Shown piece after piece: positions 49,492 to 57,822 of a DNA stretch of 64,000 nucleotides. The stretch lies in assembly GCF_029892095.1 (NCBI RefSeq), contig NZ_JARZAE010000004.1:1240001-1304000 (forward strand), written 5' to 3'. The stretch is from Kitasatospora sp. MAP12-44. Lineage in GTDB: Bacteria; Actinomycetota; Actinomycetes; Streptomycetales; Streptomycetaceae. Position 1 is the first letter of the stretch. Each line of letters starts with the position of its first letter. A program made the position numbers and the translations under genes. The notes under the pieces were generated by a model that saw only the letters and a program-made list of their open reading frames with translations, made no database searches and had not been told where the DNA came from.

Positions 49492-51882
49492 ATGGGTGAG
49501 CACAGGGTCCGGGTCACGCAGGACAGCGGCTCGCGCTGGCGGCGCCGGGCCGGGGAGTACGAGACGCTCGCCGAGGCGCTCGCCGCCGCCGAACCGGGCG
49601 ACACCCTCACCCTGCGCCCCGGGGTGTTCCGGGAGAACGTCCTGCTGGACAAGCCCGTCACCCTGCTGCCCGCCGAGGGCCCCGGCACGGTGCGTCTGGA
49701 CCCGCCGTCCGGCGTCGCGCTCACCATCACCGCCGCCGCCACCGTGCGCGACCTGGTGATCGAGGGCTACGACAGCTCGGCCGCCGCCGTGCTGATCACC
49801 GGCCCGGAGGCAGCCGCCCAGCTGAGCGGCTGCCGGGTGGACACCCACTCCGCGGTCGGCGTCGAGGTGGACGGCCGGGCCGGCCCCACGCTGACCGGCT
49901 GCGTGGTGGCCAACCCCGCGGGCCTGGGCCTGCGGCTGCGCGGCGGAGCGAGCGCCGTCTTCGAGGACTGCGAGGTCTCCGCCGCCGGGCAGGCCGGGCT
50001 CGCCGTCCTGGGCGGCGCGAGCGCCCGGTTGACCCGCTGCCGCCTGCACCACGCGGCCGGCGCCGGGGTGCTGCTCACCGACGCGGGCAGCCGGGCCGAA
50101 CTGACCGGCTGCGAGATCTACGAGATCCGCGGCAGCGGCGTGCAGGCCGAGGCCAAGGCGGCCGGGCGGCTGACCGAGTGCGAGATCCACCGGGTCACCG
50201 GCAACGGCCTGACGCTGGACACCGAGGCCGAGTTGACCCTGGTCGGCTGCCGCCTGCACGACCTGCCGGAGAACGCCGCCGACCTGCGCGGCCGCTCGCT
50301 GCTGACGCTGGAGCAGACCAACATCCGGGCGTTCGGCCGCGGCGCCCTCTCGGTCTGGGACCCGGGCACCCGGGCCGAGGCGACCGGCTGCGAGATCGAG
50401 GACAGCACCGGCGACTACCCGGCGATCTGGGTCAGCGACGGAGCCCAACTCACCCTGGCCGACTGCTCGCTGCACGATCTTCCGGACGCCCTCTTCGTGC
50501 TGGACCGGGACTCCCGGGCCACCGTGACGGACACCTCGTTCAGTCGGATCCGCAGCTCGGCGGTCTCGGTCAGCTCGGGCGCCTCGGTCGCGCTGGACCG
50601 CTGCCGGGTCCAGGAGGCCGGGACCGGCCTGTGGTTCCGCGACCACGGCAGCGGCGGGGTGCTGACAGGCTGTGAGATCTCCGACGTGGCGACCGGAGTG
50701 ATCGTCACCAAGGGCGCCGACCCGGTGCTGCGCGACTGCGTGGTGCGCGGCAGCGCGGAGGCCGCCGTGTATGTCTCGGCGCAGGGGCGCGGCAGCTTCG
50801 AGGACTGCCGGGTGACCCAGGGCAACGGCTTCGGCTTCCACATCATCGACGGCTGCCGCAGCGCGCTCACCCGCTGCCGGGCCGAGCAGAACGCCCGCGC
50901 GGGCTTCGAGTTCTCCGAACCGGGCCCGGTGGTGGAGGCCTGCACCTCGGACGACATCGCGCCGAGCGCACCGTCCGCCGAGAGCGTCCCTGCGCCGCGC
51001 ACCGCCCAGTTGACCACCGCGCCGGCCCTCGCCCCGCTGGCCCAGATCGCGCCGATCCCGGACTGCCGCCCGGCCGACGAGGCGCTGGCCGAGCTGGACG
51101 CGCTGATCGGCCTGGCCACCGTCAAGCAGGAGGTGCGCACCTTGATCGACCTGATCGCGGTCGGCCGCCGCCGCCGGCAGGCCGGGCTCAAGGCGCCCTC
51201 GCTGCGCCGGCACCTGGTCTTCACGGGCTCCCCCGGCACCGGCAAGACCACGGTGGCCCGGCTGTACGGCGAGATCCTCGCCTCCCTCGGGGTGCTGCAG
51301 CGCGGGCACCTGGTGGAGGTCGCCCGGGTCGACCTGGTCGGCGAGCACATCGGCTCCACCGCGATCCGCACCCAGGCCGCGTTCGACCAGGCCAGGGGCG
51401 GGGTGCTGTTCATCGACGAGGCCTACGCGCTGGCCCCCGAGGACGGCGCGCGGGACTTCGGGCGGGAGGCGATCGACACCCTGGTGAAGCTGATGGAGGA
51501 CCACCGCGACGAGGTGGTGGTGATCGTGGCCGGCTACACCGCCGAGATGGAGCGCTTCCTCTCCGCCAACCCCGGTGTCTCGTCCCGGTTCTCACGCACC
51601 GTCGCGTTCCCCGACTACTCGGACGCCGAGCTGCTGGAGATCGCCCGCACCCAGTGCGCGGAGCACGAGTACGAGCTCGCCGACAGCACCGCCGAGGCGC
51701 TGCTCGGCCACTTCGCGACCCTGCATCGGGGCCCGAACTTCGGCAACGGCCGCACCGCGCGCCAGGTCTTCGAGACCATGGTGGAGCGCCACGCGATGCG
51801 CGTCGCACAGCTGCCCGACCCCTCCACGCACGAGCTCCAGCTGCTGGTTCCCGCCGATCTGCCGCTGCCGCGGAACTCCTGA
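49492..51882 (+). CDS. Right-handed beta-helix fused to CbxX/SpoVK-type AAA+ ATPase
   Basis: The 796-aa product has residues about 25-490 as a parallel beta-helix of some 18 turns, with repeated motifs like LTGCEIYEIRGSGVQ, LTECEIHRVTGNGL and LRDCVVRGSAEAAVYV. The C-terminal 270 residues are an AAA+ domain of the CbxX/CfxQ-EccA type: Walker A GSPGTGKT at 579-586, Walker B LFIDEAYAL with D642-E643, and sensor motif VIVAGY. The helix may recognise a substrate that the ATPase remodels. No type VII secretion or RuBisCO gene is adjacent. The ribosome site is weak. Confidence 0.88.
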   Translation: MGEHRVRVTQDSGSRWRRRAGEYETLAEALAAAEPGDTLTLRPGVFRENVLLDKPVTLLPAEGPGTVRLDPPSGVALTITAAATVRDLVIEGYDSSAAAVLITGPEAAAQLSGCRVDTHSAVGVEVDGRAGPTLTGCVVANPAGLGLRLRGGASAVFEDCEVSAAGQAGLAVLGGASARLTRCRLHHAAGAGVLLTDAGSRAELTGCEIYEIRGSGVQAEAKAAGRLTECEIHRVTGNGLTLDTEAELTLVGCRLHDLPENAADLRGRSLLTLEQTNIRAFGRGALSVWDPGTRAEATGCEIEDSTGDYPAIWVSDGAQLTLADCSLHDLPDALFVLDRDSRATVTDTSFSRIRSSAVSVSSGASVALDRCRVQEAGTGLWFRDHGSGGVLTGCEISDVATGVIVTKGADPVLRDCVVRGSAEAAVYVSAQGRGSFEDCRVTQGNGFGFHIIDGCRSALTRCRAEQNARAGFEFSEPGPVVEACTSDDIAPSAPSAESVPAPRTAQLTTAPALAPLAQIAPIPDCRPADEALAELDALIGLATVKQEVRTLIDLIAVGRRRRQAGLKAPSLRRHLVFTGSPGTGKTTVARLYGEILASLGVLQRGHLVEVARVDLVGEHIGSTAIRTQAAFDQARGGVLFIDEAYALAPEDGARDFGREAIDTLVKLMEDHRDEVVVIVAGYTAEMERFLSANPGVSSRFSRTVAFPDYSDAELLEIARTQCAEHEYELADSTAEALLGHFATLHRGPNFGNGRTARQVFETMVERHAMRVAQLPDPSTHELQLLVPADLPLPRNS

Positions 51883-52010
51883 CCAGCGCCCCCGGGTTGG
51901 TCGCCGCGGCGGTTCGTGAGGCAATCCGTCCGCCAACGGTGGCCACGGCCCGCTCCAGGCGTGGCAGGATGGAGAGAAAAGTTGGATCACTGAGAGGCGG
52001 GACGGCGTAC

Positions 52011-52814
52011 GTGGCCGACAACAGCAACCTGCTAGCCGAGCAGCGCCGGGCGATGATCCTGGACGAGGTGCGCCGGCGTGGCGGCGTGCGGGTCAACGAA
52101 CTGACCCGGCGGCTGAACGTATCGGACATGACGATCCGCCGCGACCTGGACGCGCTGGCGAAGATCGGCGCGATCGAGAAGGTGCACGGCGGGGCGGTGC
52201 CGGTCGAGGAGGCCCGCACCCACGAGCCCGGATTCGAGGCGAAGTCCTCGCTGGAGCTCACCGCCAAGGAGGAGATCGCCCGCGCGGCGGCCGCCCTGGT
52301 GACGCCCGGCAGCGCGATCGCGCTCTCCGGCGGGACCACCACCTTCGCGCTGGCCCAGCACCTCACCCAGGTCGGGCAGCTCACGGTGGTGACCAACTCG
52401 GTCCGGGTCGCCGACGTCTTCGAGCGGGCCAAGCAGCAGGGCGAGGGGGTCGGCAGCACGGTGGTGCTGACCGGCGGGGTGCGCACGCCCTCCGACTCGC
52501 TGGTCGGGCCGGTCGCCGACCGGGCGATCCGCTCGCTCCACTTCGACCTGCTGTTCCTGGGCACCCACGGGCTCTCGCCGGAGGCCGGGCTCTCCACCCC
52601 GAACCTCGCCGAGGCGGAGACCAACCGGAACTTCGTGGCCTCCGCCCGCCGCGTGGTGGTCGTCGCCGACCACACCAAGTGGGCCACCGTCGGCCTGTCG
52701 ACCTTCGCGGAACTGGCCGAGGTGGACACCTGGGTGACCGACGCGATGCTCCCGGCCGACGCGGCCGAGACGGCGCGCGAGTACGTCCGCGAGCTGGTGC
52801 TGGCCGGGGCCTGA
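52011..52814 (+). CDS. DeoR family transcriptional regulator
   Basis: The 267-aa product has an N-terminal HTH (LLAEQRRAMILDEVRRRGGV, RLNVSDMTIRRDLDALAKIG) and a DeoR C-terminal sugar-phosphate sensor domain (IALSGGTTTFALAQHL, VVTNSVRVADVF, GGVRTPSDSLVGP, DLLFLGTHGL, VVVVADHTKW). It probably represses a sugar operon and is released by a sugar phosphate; the target is not visible here. Start GTG 52011 is preferred over ATG 51969 because it begins at the family's conserved N-terminus. It ends 2 bases from the convergent GNAT gene. Confidence 0.92.
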   Translation: MADNSNLLAEQRRAMILDEVRRRGGVRVNELTRRLNVSDMTIRRDLDALAKIGAIEKVHGGAVPVEEARTHEPGFEAKSSLELTAKEEIARAAAALVTPGSAIALSGGTTTFALAQHLTQVGQLTVVTNSVRVADVFERAKQQGEGVGSTVVLTGGVRTPSDSLVGPVADRAIRSLHFDLLFLGTHGLSPEAGLSTPNLAEAETNRNFVASARRVVVVADHTKWATVGLSTFAELAEVDTWVTDAMLPADAAETAREYVRELVLAGA

Positions 52815-52816
52815 GG

Positions 52817-53314
52817 TTACTGTGCCAGCTCCGCGGCGTAGTACTTGAGCTCCTCGTCCTCGTGCGTGAAGGCCAGGCCGGCGGCCAGCATCACGCGCTG
52901 CGAGGGGACGTTGTCGTGGGTGGTGTCGCCCAGGATCCTGCGCACGCCCCAGCCGCCGGCCGCGGCCAGGATGCCGCGAACGGCCTCGGTCGCGTAGCCC
53001 TGGCCACGGGCCGACTCGGCCAGGCCGTAGCCGATCGCGACCGCGCCGTCCTCGTCGGGGGCGCCGTGGAAGCCGATGCCGCCGATGGCCTGGCCGCCCG
53101 TGCGGTGACGGATCTCGTAGCCGCCGAAGGGGTGGGTGTCGCCGCCGACGGCGGCGTGGCCCTTGACGAACATCCGGGCGCCGACCCGCTCGCCCTCGGC
53201 CGGGTAGTCGGCGGCCCAGCTGTCGTCCGGGCCGGCCTCGCCCGCGGCCACCCGCTGCGCCTCGGCGATGGTGAGGGGGTGCAGGATCAGGCGCTCAGTC
53301 AGAAGATCATCCAT
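52817..53314 (-). CDS. GNAT family N-acetyltransferase
   Basis: The 165-aa product has TERLILHPLTIAEAQRV at the N-terminus, typical of RimJ-like GNATs. AIGYGLAESARGQGYATEAVRGIL carries the acetyl-CoA pyrophosphate loop (RGQGYAT), and DNVPSQRVMLAAGL follows. The acceptor is unknown. No ribosome site precedes ATG 53314. It lies 71 bases downstream of the cysteine-desulfhydrase-like gene on the same strand. Confidence 0.9.
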   Translation of the reverse strand: MDDLLTERLILHPLTIAEAQRVAAGEAGPDDSWAADYPAEGERVGARMFVKGHAAVGGDTHPFGGYEIRHRTGGQAIGGIGFHGAPDEDGAVAIGYGLAESARGQGYATEAVRGILAAAGGWGVRRILGDTTHDNVPSQRVMLAAGLAFTHEDEELKYYAAELAQ

Positions 53315-53385
53315 GGCAGAGTGACTATCACACCGCCCTGCTCACTGGCTATTTCGCTTTCGCCAGTCCGCTGGACCCGGCATGG

Positions 53386-54489
53386 CTACGCGGACCAGGG
53401 GCCCTCCTTCTCCGCCAGGAAGGCCTCCAGCTCCGCGCAGTACGGCGCGATGTCCAGGCCCTGCTCGGCGAGCCACTCGTCCGAGTAGTACTTGTCGAGG
53501 TAGCGGTCGCCCGGGTCGCAGATCAGCGTGACCACGCTGCCGTGCTCACCCGCCGCCCGCAGCTCCGCGACGATCTTCAGCGCGCTCCACAGCCCGGTGC
53601 CGCTGGAGGCGCCGGCCTTCTTGCCCAGCACCCGCTCCAGCACCCGGGTGGCGGCGATCGAGGCGGCGTCCGGGACCTTCATCATCCGGTCGATCGCGCC
53701 GGGCACGAAGCTCGGCTCCATCCGCTGGCGGCCGATCCCCTCGATCCGCGAGCCGTGCGCGGAGGTGGCGTCCGGGTCGTGCTTCAGCCAGCCGTCGAAG
53801 AAGACCGAGTTCTCCGGGTCGGCGACGCAGATCCGGGTGTCGAACTGCTGGTAGTGCACATAGCGGGCGATGGTGGCCGAGGTGCCGCCGGTGCCGGCGG
53901 TGGCCACGATCCAGGCCGGCTCCGGGTGCGGCTCCAGGCTCAGCTGGGCGAATATCGACTCGGCGATGTTGTTGTTGCCTCGCCAGTCGGTGGCCCGCTC
54001 GGCGTAGGTGAACTGGTCCATGTAGTGCCCGCCGGTCTCCGCGGCGAGCCGCATCGACACCTCGTACACCTCGCACGGATCGTCCACCAGGTGACAGGTT
54101 CCGCCGTGGAACTCGATCAGGTCGATCTTCGCCTGACTGGTGGACTTGGCCATCACCGCGATGAACGGCACCCCGATCAGCGCCGCGAAGTACGCCTCCG
54201 AGACGGCGGTGGAGCCGCTGGACGCCTCGATCACCGGCTTGCCGGGCCGGATCCAGCCGTTGCAGAGCCCGTAGAGGAAGAGCGAGCGGGCCAGCCGGTG
54301 CTTGAGGCTGCCGGTCGGGTGGGTCGACTCGTCCTTCAGATAGAGGTCGATGCCCCAGGCTTCGGGCAGCGGGAAGCGCAGCAGGTGGGTGTCGGCCGAG
54401 CGGTTGGCGTCGGCCTGCACCTTGCGGACGGCCTCCTTGAGCCAGGCTCGGTAGGAGGCATCAGTGCGGTCAACATCCAGGGTCTTCAT
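53386..54489 (-). CDS. PLP-dependent cysteine synthase family protein (cysteine-desulfhydrase-like)
   Basis: The 367-aa fold-type II PLP enzyme has [20 protein letters not shown] (PLP Lys in SLKHR), [19 protein letters not shown] (substrate loop), [18 protein letters not shown] (phosphate-binding glycines) and [14 protein letters not shown]. The sequence is closest in pattern to the actinobacterial Cds1-like group, which releases H2S from cysteine, rather than biosynthetic CysK. An AT-rich inverted repeat covers the leader directly upstream of the ATG. Confidence 0.85.
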   Translation of the reverse strand: MKTLDVDRTDASYRAWLKEAVRKVQADANRSADTHLLRFPLPEAWGIDLYLKDESTHPTGSLKHRLARSLFLYGLCNGWIRPGKPVIEASSGSTAVSEAYFAALIGVPFIAVMAKSTSQAKIDLIEFHGGTCHLVDDPCEVYEVSMRLAAETGGHYMDQFTYAERATDWRGNNNIAESIFAQLSLEPHPEPAWIVATAGTGGTSATIARYVHYQQFDTRICVADPENSVFFDGWLKHDPDATSAHGSRIEGIGRQRMEPSFVPGAIDRMMKVPDAASIAATRVLERVLGKKAGASSGTGLWSALKIVAELRAAGEHGSVVTLICDPGDRYLDKYYSDEWLAEQGLDIAPYCAELEAFLAEKEGPWSA

Positions 54490-54495
54490 GAACTC

Positions 54496-54516
54496 ATCGT
54501 AACAAATTACTACGAT
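54496..54516. promoter_or_regulatory. AT-rich nested inverted repeat upstream of the cysteine-desulfhydrase-like gene
   Basis: ATCGTA (54496-54501) and TACGAT (54511-54516) flank an inner GTAA...TTAC dyad, 7 bases upstream of the start at 54489. A further GTAAC follows at 54519-54523. AT-rich dyads of this kind usually bind a dedicated repressor; none is adjacent. Confidence 0.5.
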
Positions 54517-54618
54517 AAGTAACTTTTAGTGCACCCCTAGGCCCCCCTTATCGCACTGCCCCCTCACGTCTCCCGCTTACCCGAATCCACGAGAACAGCA
54601 CGGTCTACGCAGTAGTTG

Positions 54619-55929
54619 TCAGCGCGCCGCCAGTTGGGGGTCCGCCAGGTACGGCTGCCAGGCCAACTCCGCCGCGCCGACCAGCTCGGCGTGCTCCAGT
54701 TCGGCTGCGACGATGCGGACTTGGCAGACCCGGCCCCACAGGCTGCGGTCGGCGACGATGGCGCGCAACCGGTCGGGGGCGGCGGCCAGCAGCTCGCGGT
54801 GCAGGCCGCTGAGGACGATGCGGTCGGGGTTGAGGATGTTGGCCAGGCCGGCCAGGCCGATCGCGAGCAGCTTGGCCACCTGGTCGACGGCCTCGCGGGC
54901 GCGCGGGTCGTGGTCGGCCGCGCGGATGACGGCCTGCGCCTGGGCGAGCAGCGGGACACCGGGGGCGGGCGTGCGGTCGGCGGCGGCGAGCAGCGCCTGC
55001 GGGTCGGTCTCCACATTGAGGCAGCCGCGGTTGCCGCACGGGCAGTCGCGGCCGCAGCGGTCGACGGTCAGGTGGCCGACCTCCAGGGCGAGCCCGGCGC
55101 TACCGGTGTGCAGGCGGCCGTCGACCACCAGGGCGCCGCCGACACCGCGATGGCCGGCGGTGACGAGCAGCAGGTGGCGGGCGTCCCGGCCGGCGCCGTG
55201 GCGGTACTCGGCGAGGGCGGCGAGGTTGGCGTCGTTGGCGACGGCGGTGGGCAGCGGGTGGCGCACCCGCGGGCCGAGGTCGGCGGCGGCCAGTTGCTCG
55301 GCGAGCAGCTCGGCGAAGAGCGCGCCGACCGGGGTGCCGCTGGGCCAGCCGAAGTGCAGGGCGGCGAGCGCGGTGCCGTCCGGTTCGGTGACGGGGTGCG
55401 GCAGCGCCAGGGCGGCGCCCAGGCAGCGGCGGCGGGTGCCGCGGATCAGCGCGGCGCCGGCTTCGGCGATCGCGCGGAGCACCTGCTCGGGGCCGGTGTC
55501 GGCGGGCAGCGGGTGGTGCACGGGCTCGCCGAGGACGCCGCCGAGGCCGGCGAGCGCGACGCTGAGCCCGTCCGCGTGCAGTTGGGCGGCCAGCACGAGC
55601 GGGCCGTCGGGGGTGATGCCGAGCCGGTGCGAGGGGCGGCCGCGGCCGGTGCCGATCGGGTGCGGGTCGACGGTGACCAGGCCGAGGGCGGCGAGCTCGG
55701 CGGCGACGGCGCCGGCGGTGGCGCGGGTGACGTCGAGCTCGGCGGTGAGCGCGGAGCGGGTGGGCGTTCGGCCGGTGTGGATCAGCGTCAGGGCGGGGCC
55801 GAGCAGCGTGCGCCCGCGGTCCGGCGCGGGACGGCGGGCGGGCTCGGCGACGGTGGGCTGCGAGTCGGCGGTGAACCGCGCGTGGGCGGCGGCAGCCGTG
55901 GGCCCGGGGCTTGAAGGAGTGTGCGGCAC
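54619..55929 (-). CDS. ROK family regulator/kinase
   Basis: The 436-aa product has an N-terminal winged HTH (LTLIHTGRTPTRSALTAELDV, AGAVAAELAALGLVTVDPH). A ROK domain follows with the zinc/signature loop GHLTVDRCGRDCPCGNRGCLNVE and NDANLAALAEYRHGAGRDARHLLLV. It probably represses sugar-use genes or the divergent MFS gene; kinase activity is uncertain. The GTG at 55929 lies within an operator-like dyad, and a CACAAT box 6 bases upstream suggests a leaderless transcript. Confidence 0.9.
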   Translation of the reverse strand: MPHTPSSPGPTAAAAHARFTADSQPTVAEPARRPAPDRGRTLLGPALTLIHTGRTPTRSALTAELDVTRATAGAVAAELAALGLVTVDPHPIGTGRGRPSHRLGITPDGPLVLAAQLHADGLSVALAGLGGVLGEPVHHPLPADTGPEQVLRAIAEAGAALIRGTRRRCLGAALALPHPVTEPDGTALAALHFGWPSGTPVGALFAELLAEQLAAADLGPRVRHPLPTAVANDANLAALAEYRHGAGRDARHLLLVTAGHRGVGGALVVDGRLHTGSAGLALEVGHLTVDRCGRDCPCGNRGCLNVETDPQALLAAADRTPAPGVPLLAQAQAVIRAADHDPRAREAVDQVAKLLAIGLAGLANILNPDRIVLSGLHRELLAAAPDRLRAIVADRSLWGRVCQVRIVAAELEHAELVGAAELAWQPYLADPQLAAR

Positions 55930-55947
55930 TCCTCTATTGTGACTTTG
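55911..55947. promoter_or_regulatory. Compact overlapping divergent promoter of ROK and MFS genes
   Basis: On the plus strand TTGAAG (55911-55916), 18 bases and TATTGT (55935-55940) end 6 bases before the MFS GTG 55947. On the minus strand CACAAT (55941-55936) ends 6 bases before the ROK GTG 55929. AGGAGTG-TGCGG-CACTCCT (55915-55933) overlaps the plus -35 box and the ROK start. Both genes therefore appear leaderless, with -10 boxes superimposed. Confidence 0.6.
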
Positions 55948-57182
55948 TGCCGCTCCTAAACAAAACACCACGCCCCACTCGCTCGGAAGCCCGCACCCCT
56001 CCCGCCCGCCGACTGTCCGCCGCCCGGATCGCGCTGACCGCGATCTTCGCCGTCGACGGCTTCCTCTTCGCCGCCTGGGTGGTCCGTATCCCCGACATCC
56101 GGGCCCAGGTGCACGCCTCGCACTCCGCGCTCGGCCTGGCGCTGCTCTGCATCTCGGCGGGCGCGGTGGCCGCGATGCCGCTGGTCGGCCGGCTCTGCGT
56201 GCGCTACGGCAGCCGCCGGGTCACCGTCGTCTCGCTCGGCCTGCTCAGCGCGGCCGTGCTGCTGCCGCCGCACACCCACTCGGTGCCCACCCTCGGCGCG
56301 GTGCTGGTGCTCTTCGGCGCCGGGTACGGCTCGGCCAACGTCGCGATGAACAGCGCCGCCGTCGAGCTGGTCGCCGAGCTGCGACGCCCGGTCATGCCGA
56401 GCTTCCACGCGGGCTACAGCCTCGGCGGGCTGCTGGGCGCGGCGGTCGGCGGGCTGCTCGCCGACACGCTGACCGCGAGCTGGGCGCTGGCGCTGAGCGG
56501 GGCGCTGGGCGCCGCCGTCACCGCGGCCGCCGGGACGGTGCTGCTGCGCCAGCCCAAGGCCGGGCCCGTCACCGCCACCGCCGGGGCCACCGTCGGCGCC
56601 GCCGCCGCCACGGTGGTGCCGGCCCGCTTCCTGGTCCTGCTGCTCGGGCTGACCGCGCTCTTCAGCTCCTACGGCGAGGGCGCGCTCGCCGACTGGGCCA
56701 CCCTCCACCTGACCGACGACGTGCACGCGGGCGCGGGCCTGGCGGCCTTCGGCTACGCGGCATACGCGCTCGCGATGACCACCGGGCGGCTGAGCGGCAC
56801 CTGGCTGGCCGTCCGCTTCGGACCGGCCCGGCTGATGGCGGCCGGCGGGCTGACCGCCTGCGTCGGGATGCTGATCGCGGCACTGTCGCCCTCGGTGCCG
56901 CTGGTGCTGGGCGGGTTCGTGCTGGTCGGACTGGGGCTCGCCAACCTCTTTCCGCTCGCCATCGCCCGGGCCGGCCAGCAGGGCGGGCCGCGCGGGGTGG
57001 CCACCGCCTCGATGCTGGGGTACGGCGGCATGCTGATCGGGCCGCCGGTGATCGGCTTCCTCGCGGACGCGGCGAGCCTGCCGCTCGCGCTGACCACGGT
57101 CGCCGCGGCCGGCGCGGGCGCGGCGCTGCTGGCCACGCTGGCGCACCGGCCGCGCCGTTCGGGCCCGTCAGCGATAGCCTGA
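55947..57182 (+). CDS. MFS transporter (fucose-permease/YbjJ-like)
   Basis: The 411-aa protein has about 12 hydrophobic helices, with LTAIFAVDGFLFAAWVVRIPDIR, then SHSALGLALLCISAGAVAAMPLVGRL and GYGSANVAMNSAAVELV, a pattern of YbjJ/inner-membrane FucP-like transporters. The second half has FSSYGEGALADWATLHL. The substrate is probably a sugar or sugar-like compound, consistent with the divergent ROK regulator. It lies 5 bases upstream of the HutD-like gene in one operon. Confidence 0.88.
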   Translation: MPLLNKTPRPTRSEARTPPARRLSAARIALTAIFAVDGFLFAAWVVRIPDIRAQVHASHSALGLALLCISAGAVAAMPLVGRLCVRYGSRRVTVVSLGLLSAAVLLPPHTHSVPTLGAVLVLFGAGYGSANVAMNSAAVELVAELRRPVMPSFHAGYSLGGLLGAAVGGLLADTLTASWALALSGALGAAVTAAAGTVLLRQPKAGPVTATAGATVGAAAATVVPARFLVLLLGLTALFSSYGEGALADWATLHLTDDVHAGAGLAAFGYAAYALAMTTGRLSGTWLAVRFGPARLMAAGGLTACVGMLIAALSPSVPLVLGGFVLVGLGLANLFPLAIARAGQQGGPRGVATASMLGYGGMLIGPPVIGFLADAASLPLALTTVAAAGAGAALLATLAHRPRRSGPSAIA

Positions 57183-57187
57183 CCCGC

Positions 57188-57694
57188 GTGACCCTGCACC
57201 AGCTCCCCGCCGCCGACCGCTCAACCACCCCCTGGCGCAACGGAGGTGGGCTCACCCGCGAGGTAGCCGCCGCGCCCGACGGATCCTGGCGGGTGAGCCT
57301 GGCCGAGGTGGCGGCGGACGGGCCGTTCTCGACCTTCCCCGGCCTTGACCGGGTGCTCACCGTGGTCGAGGGCGCGGGCCTGGAGCTGACGGTGGGCGAC
57401 CGGCCGCCCGCCCCCGTCCCGCCGCTGCACCCGTTCCCCTTCCCCGGCGAACTGCCCACCACCGGGCGGCTGATCGATGGGCCGGTCACCGCGCTCAACG
57501 TCATGGCGGCGCACGGGCTGCCCGTGACGGTCGAGCTCAGCGGCGCCGGCGCGGTGCTGGTGAGCCCGGCTCCCGGCGCGGTGGCCCTGGTCGTCGCCCT
57601 GGCCGGCCACGACGCCGTCCAGCTCACCCACCCCGACACCGCGCAGGTGCGGCACGCCGTGGTGCTGACCGTCGGCCCGCCACCCCTCGACTAG
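57188..57694 (+). CDS. HutD/Ves family cupin-like protein
   Basis: The 168-aa product begins LHQLPAADRSTTPWRNGGGLTREVA, the family signature, followed by WRVSLAEVAADGPFSTFPGLDRVLTVVEGAG and LNVMAAHG. HutD/Ves proteins are bicupins linked to histidine use or stress in other bacteria; the exact reaction is unknown. GTG 57188 is 5 bases after the MFS stop, so the two are co-transcribed. Confidence 0.88.
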   Translation: MTLHQLPAADRSTTPWRNGGGLTREVAAAPDGSWRVSLAEVAADGPFSTFPGLDRVLTVVEGAGLELTVGDRPPAPVPPLHPFPFPGELPTTGRLIDGPVTALNVMAAHGLPVTVELSGAGAVLVSPAPGAVALVVALAGHDAVQLTHPDTAQVRHAVVLTVGPPPLD

Positions 57695-57715
57695 CCCACC
57701 CTTCGCTACGGAGCG

Positions 57716-57793
57716 TTGCGGAGCACGACGCGCATGCGCTGTCCTGCGCGCTTTGTTCGAATACGTATCGTGCAGTCGTGGTGACGCTCCGCA
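57716..57793. promoter_or_regulatory. Widely spaced inverted repeat flanking a promoter
   Basis: TTGCGGAGC (57716-57724) and GCTCCGCAA (57785-57793) are perfect 9-base inverted arms 60 bases apart. Between them is ATACGTAT (57761-57768), overlapping a TATCGT -10-like box (57766-57771). The spacing would allow looping by a dimeric repressor of the DyP-like chimera gene. Confidence 0.4.
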
Positions 57794-57822
57794 ATCGCGG
57801 AGTTCCTACGGCTGGAGCACCC

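Noticed and set aside
49492..51882. Possible type VII (ESX) secretion locus because of the EccA-like AAA+ domain
   Set aside because: No EccB, EccC, EccD, EccE, WXG100 or mycosin gene is nearby, and the N-terminal domain is a beta-helix, not TPR.
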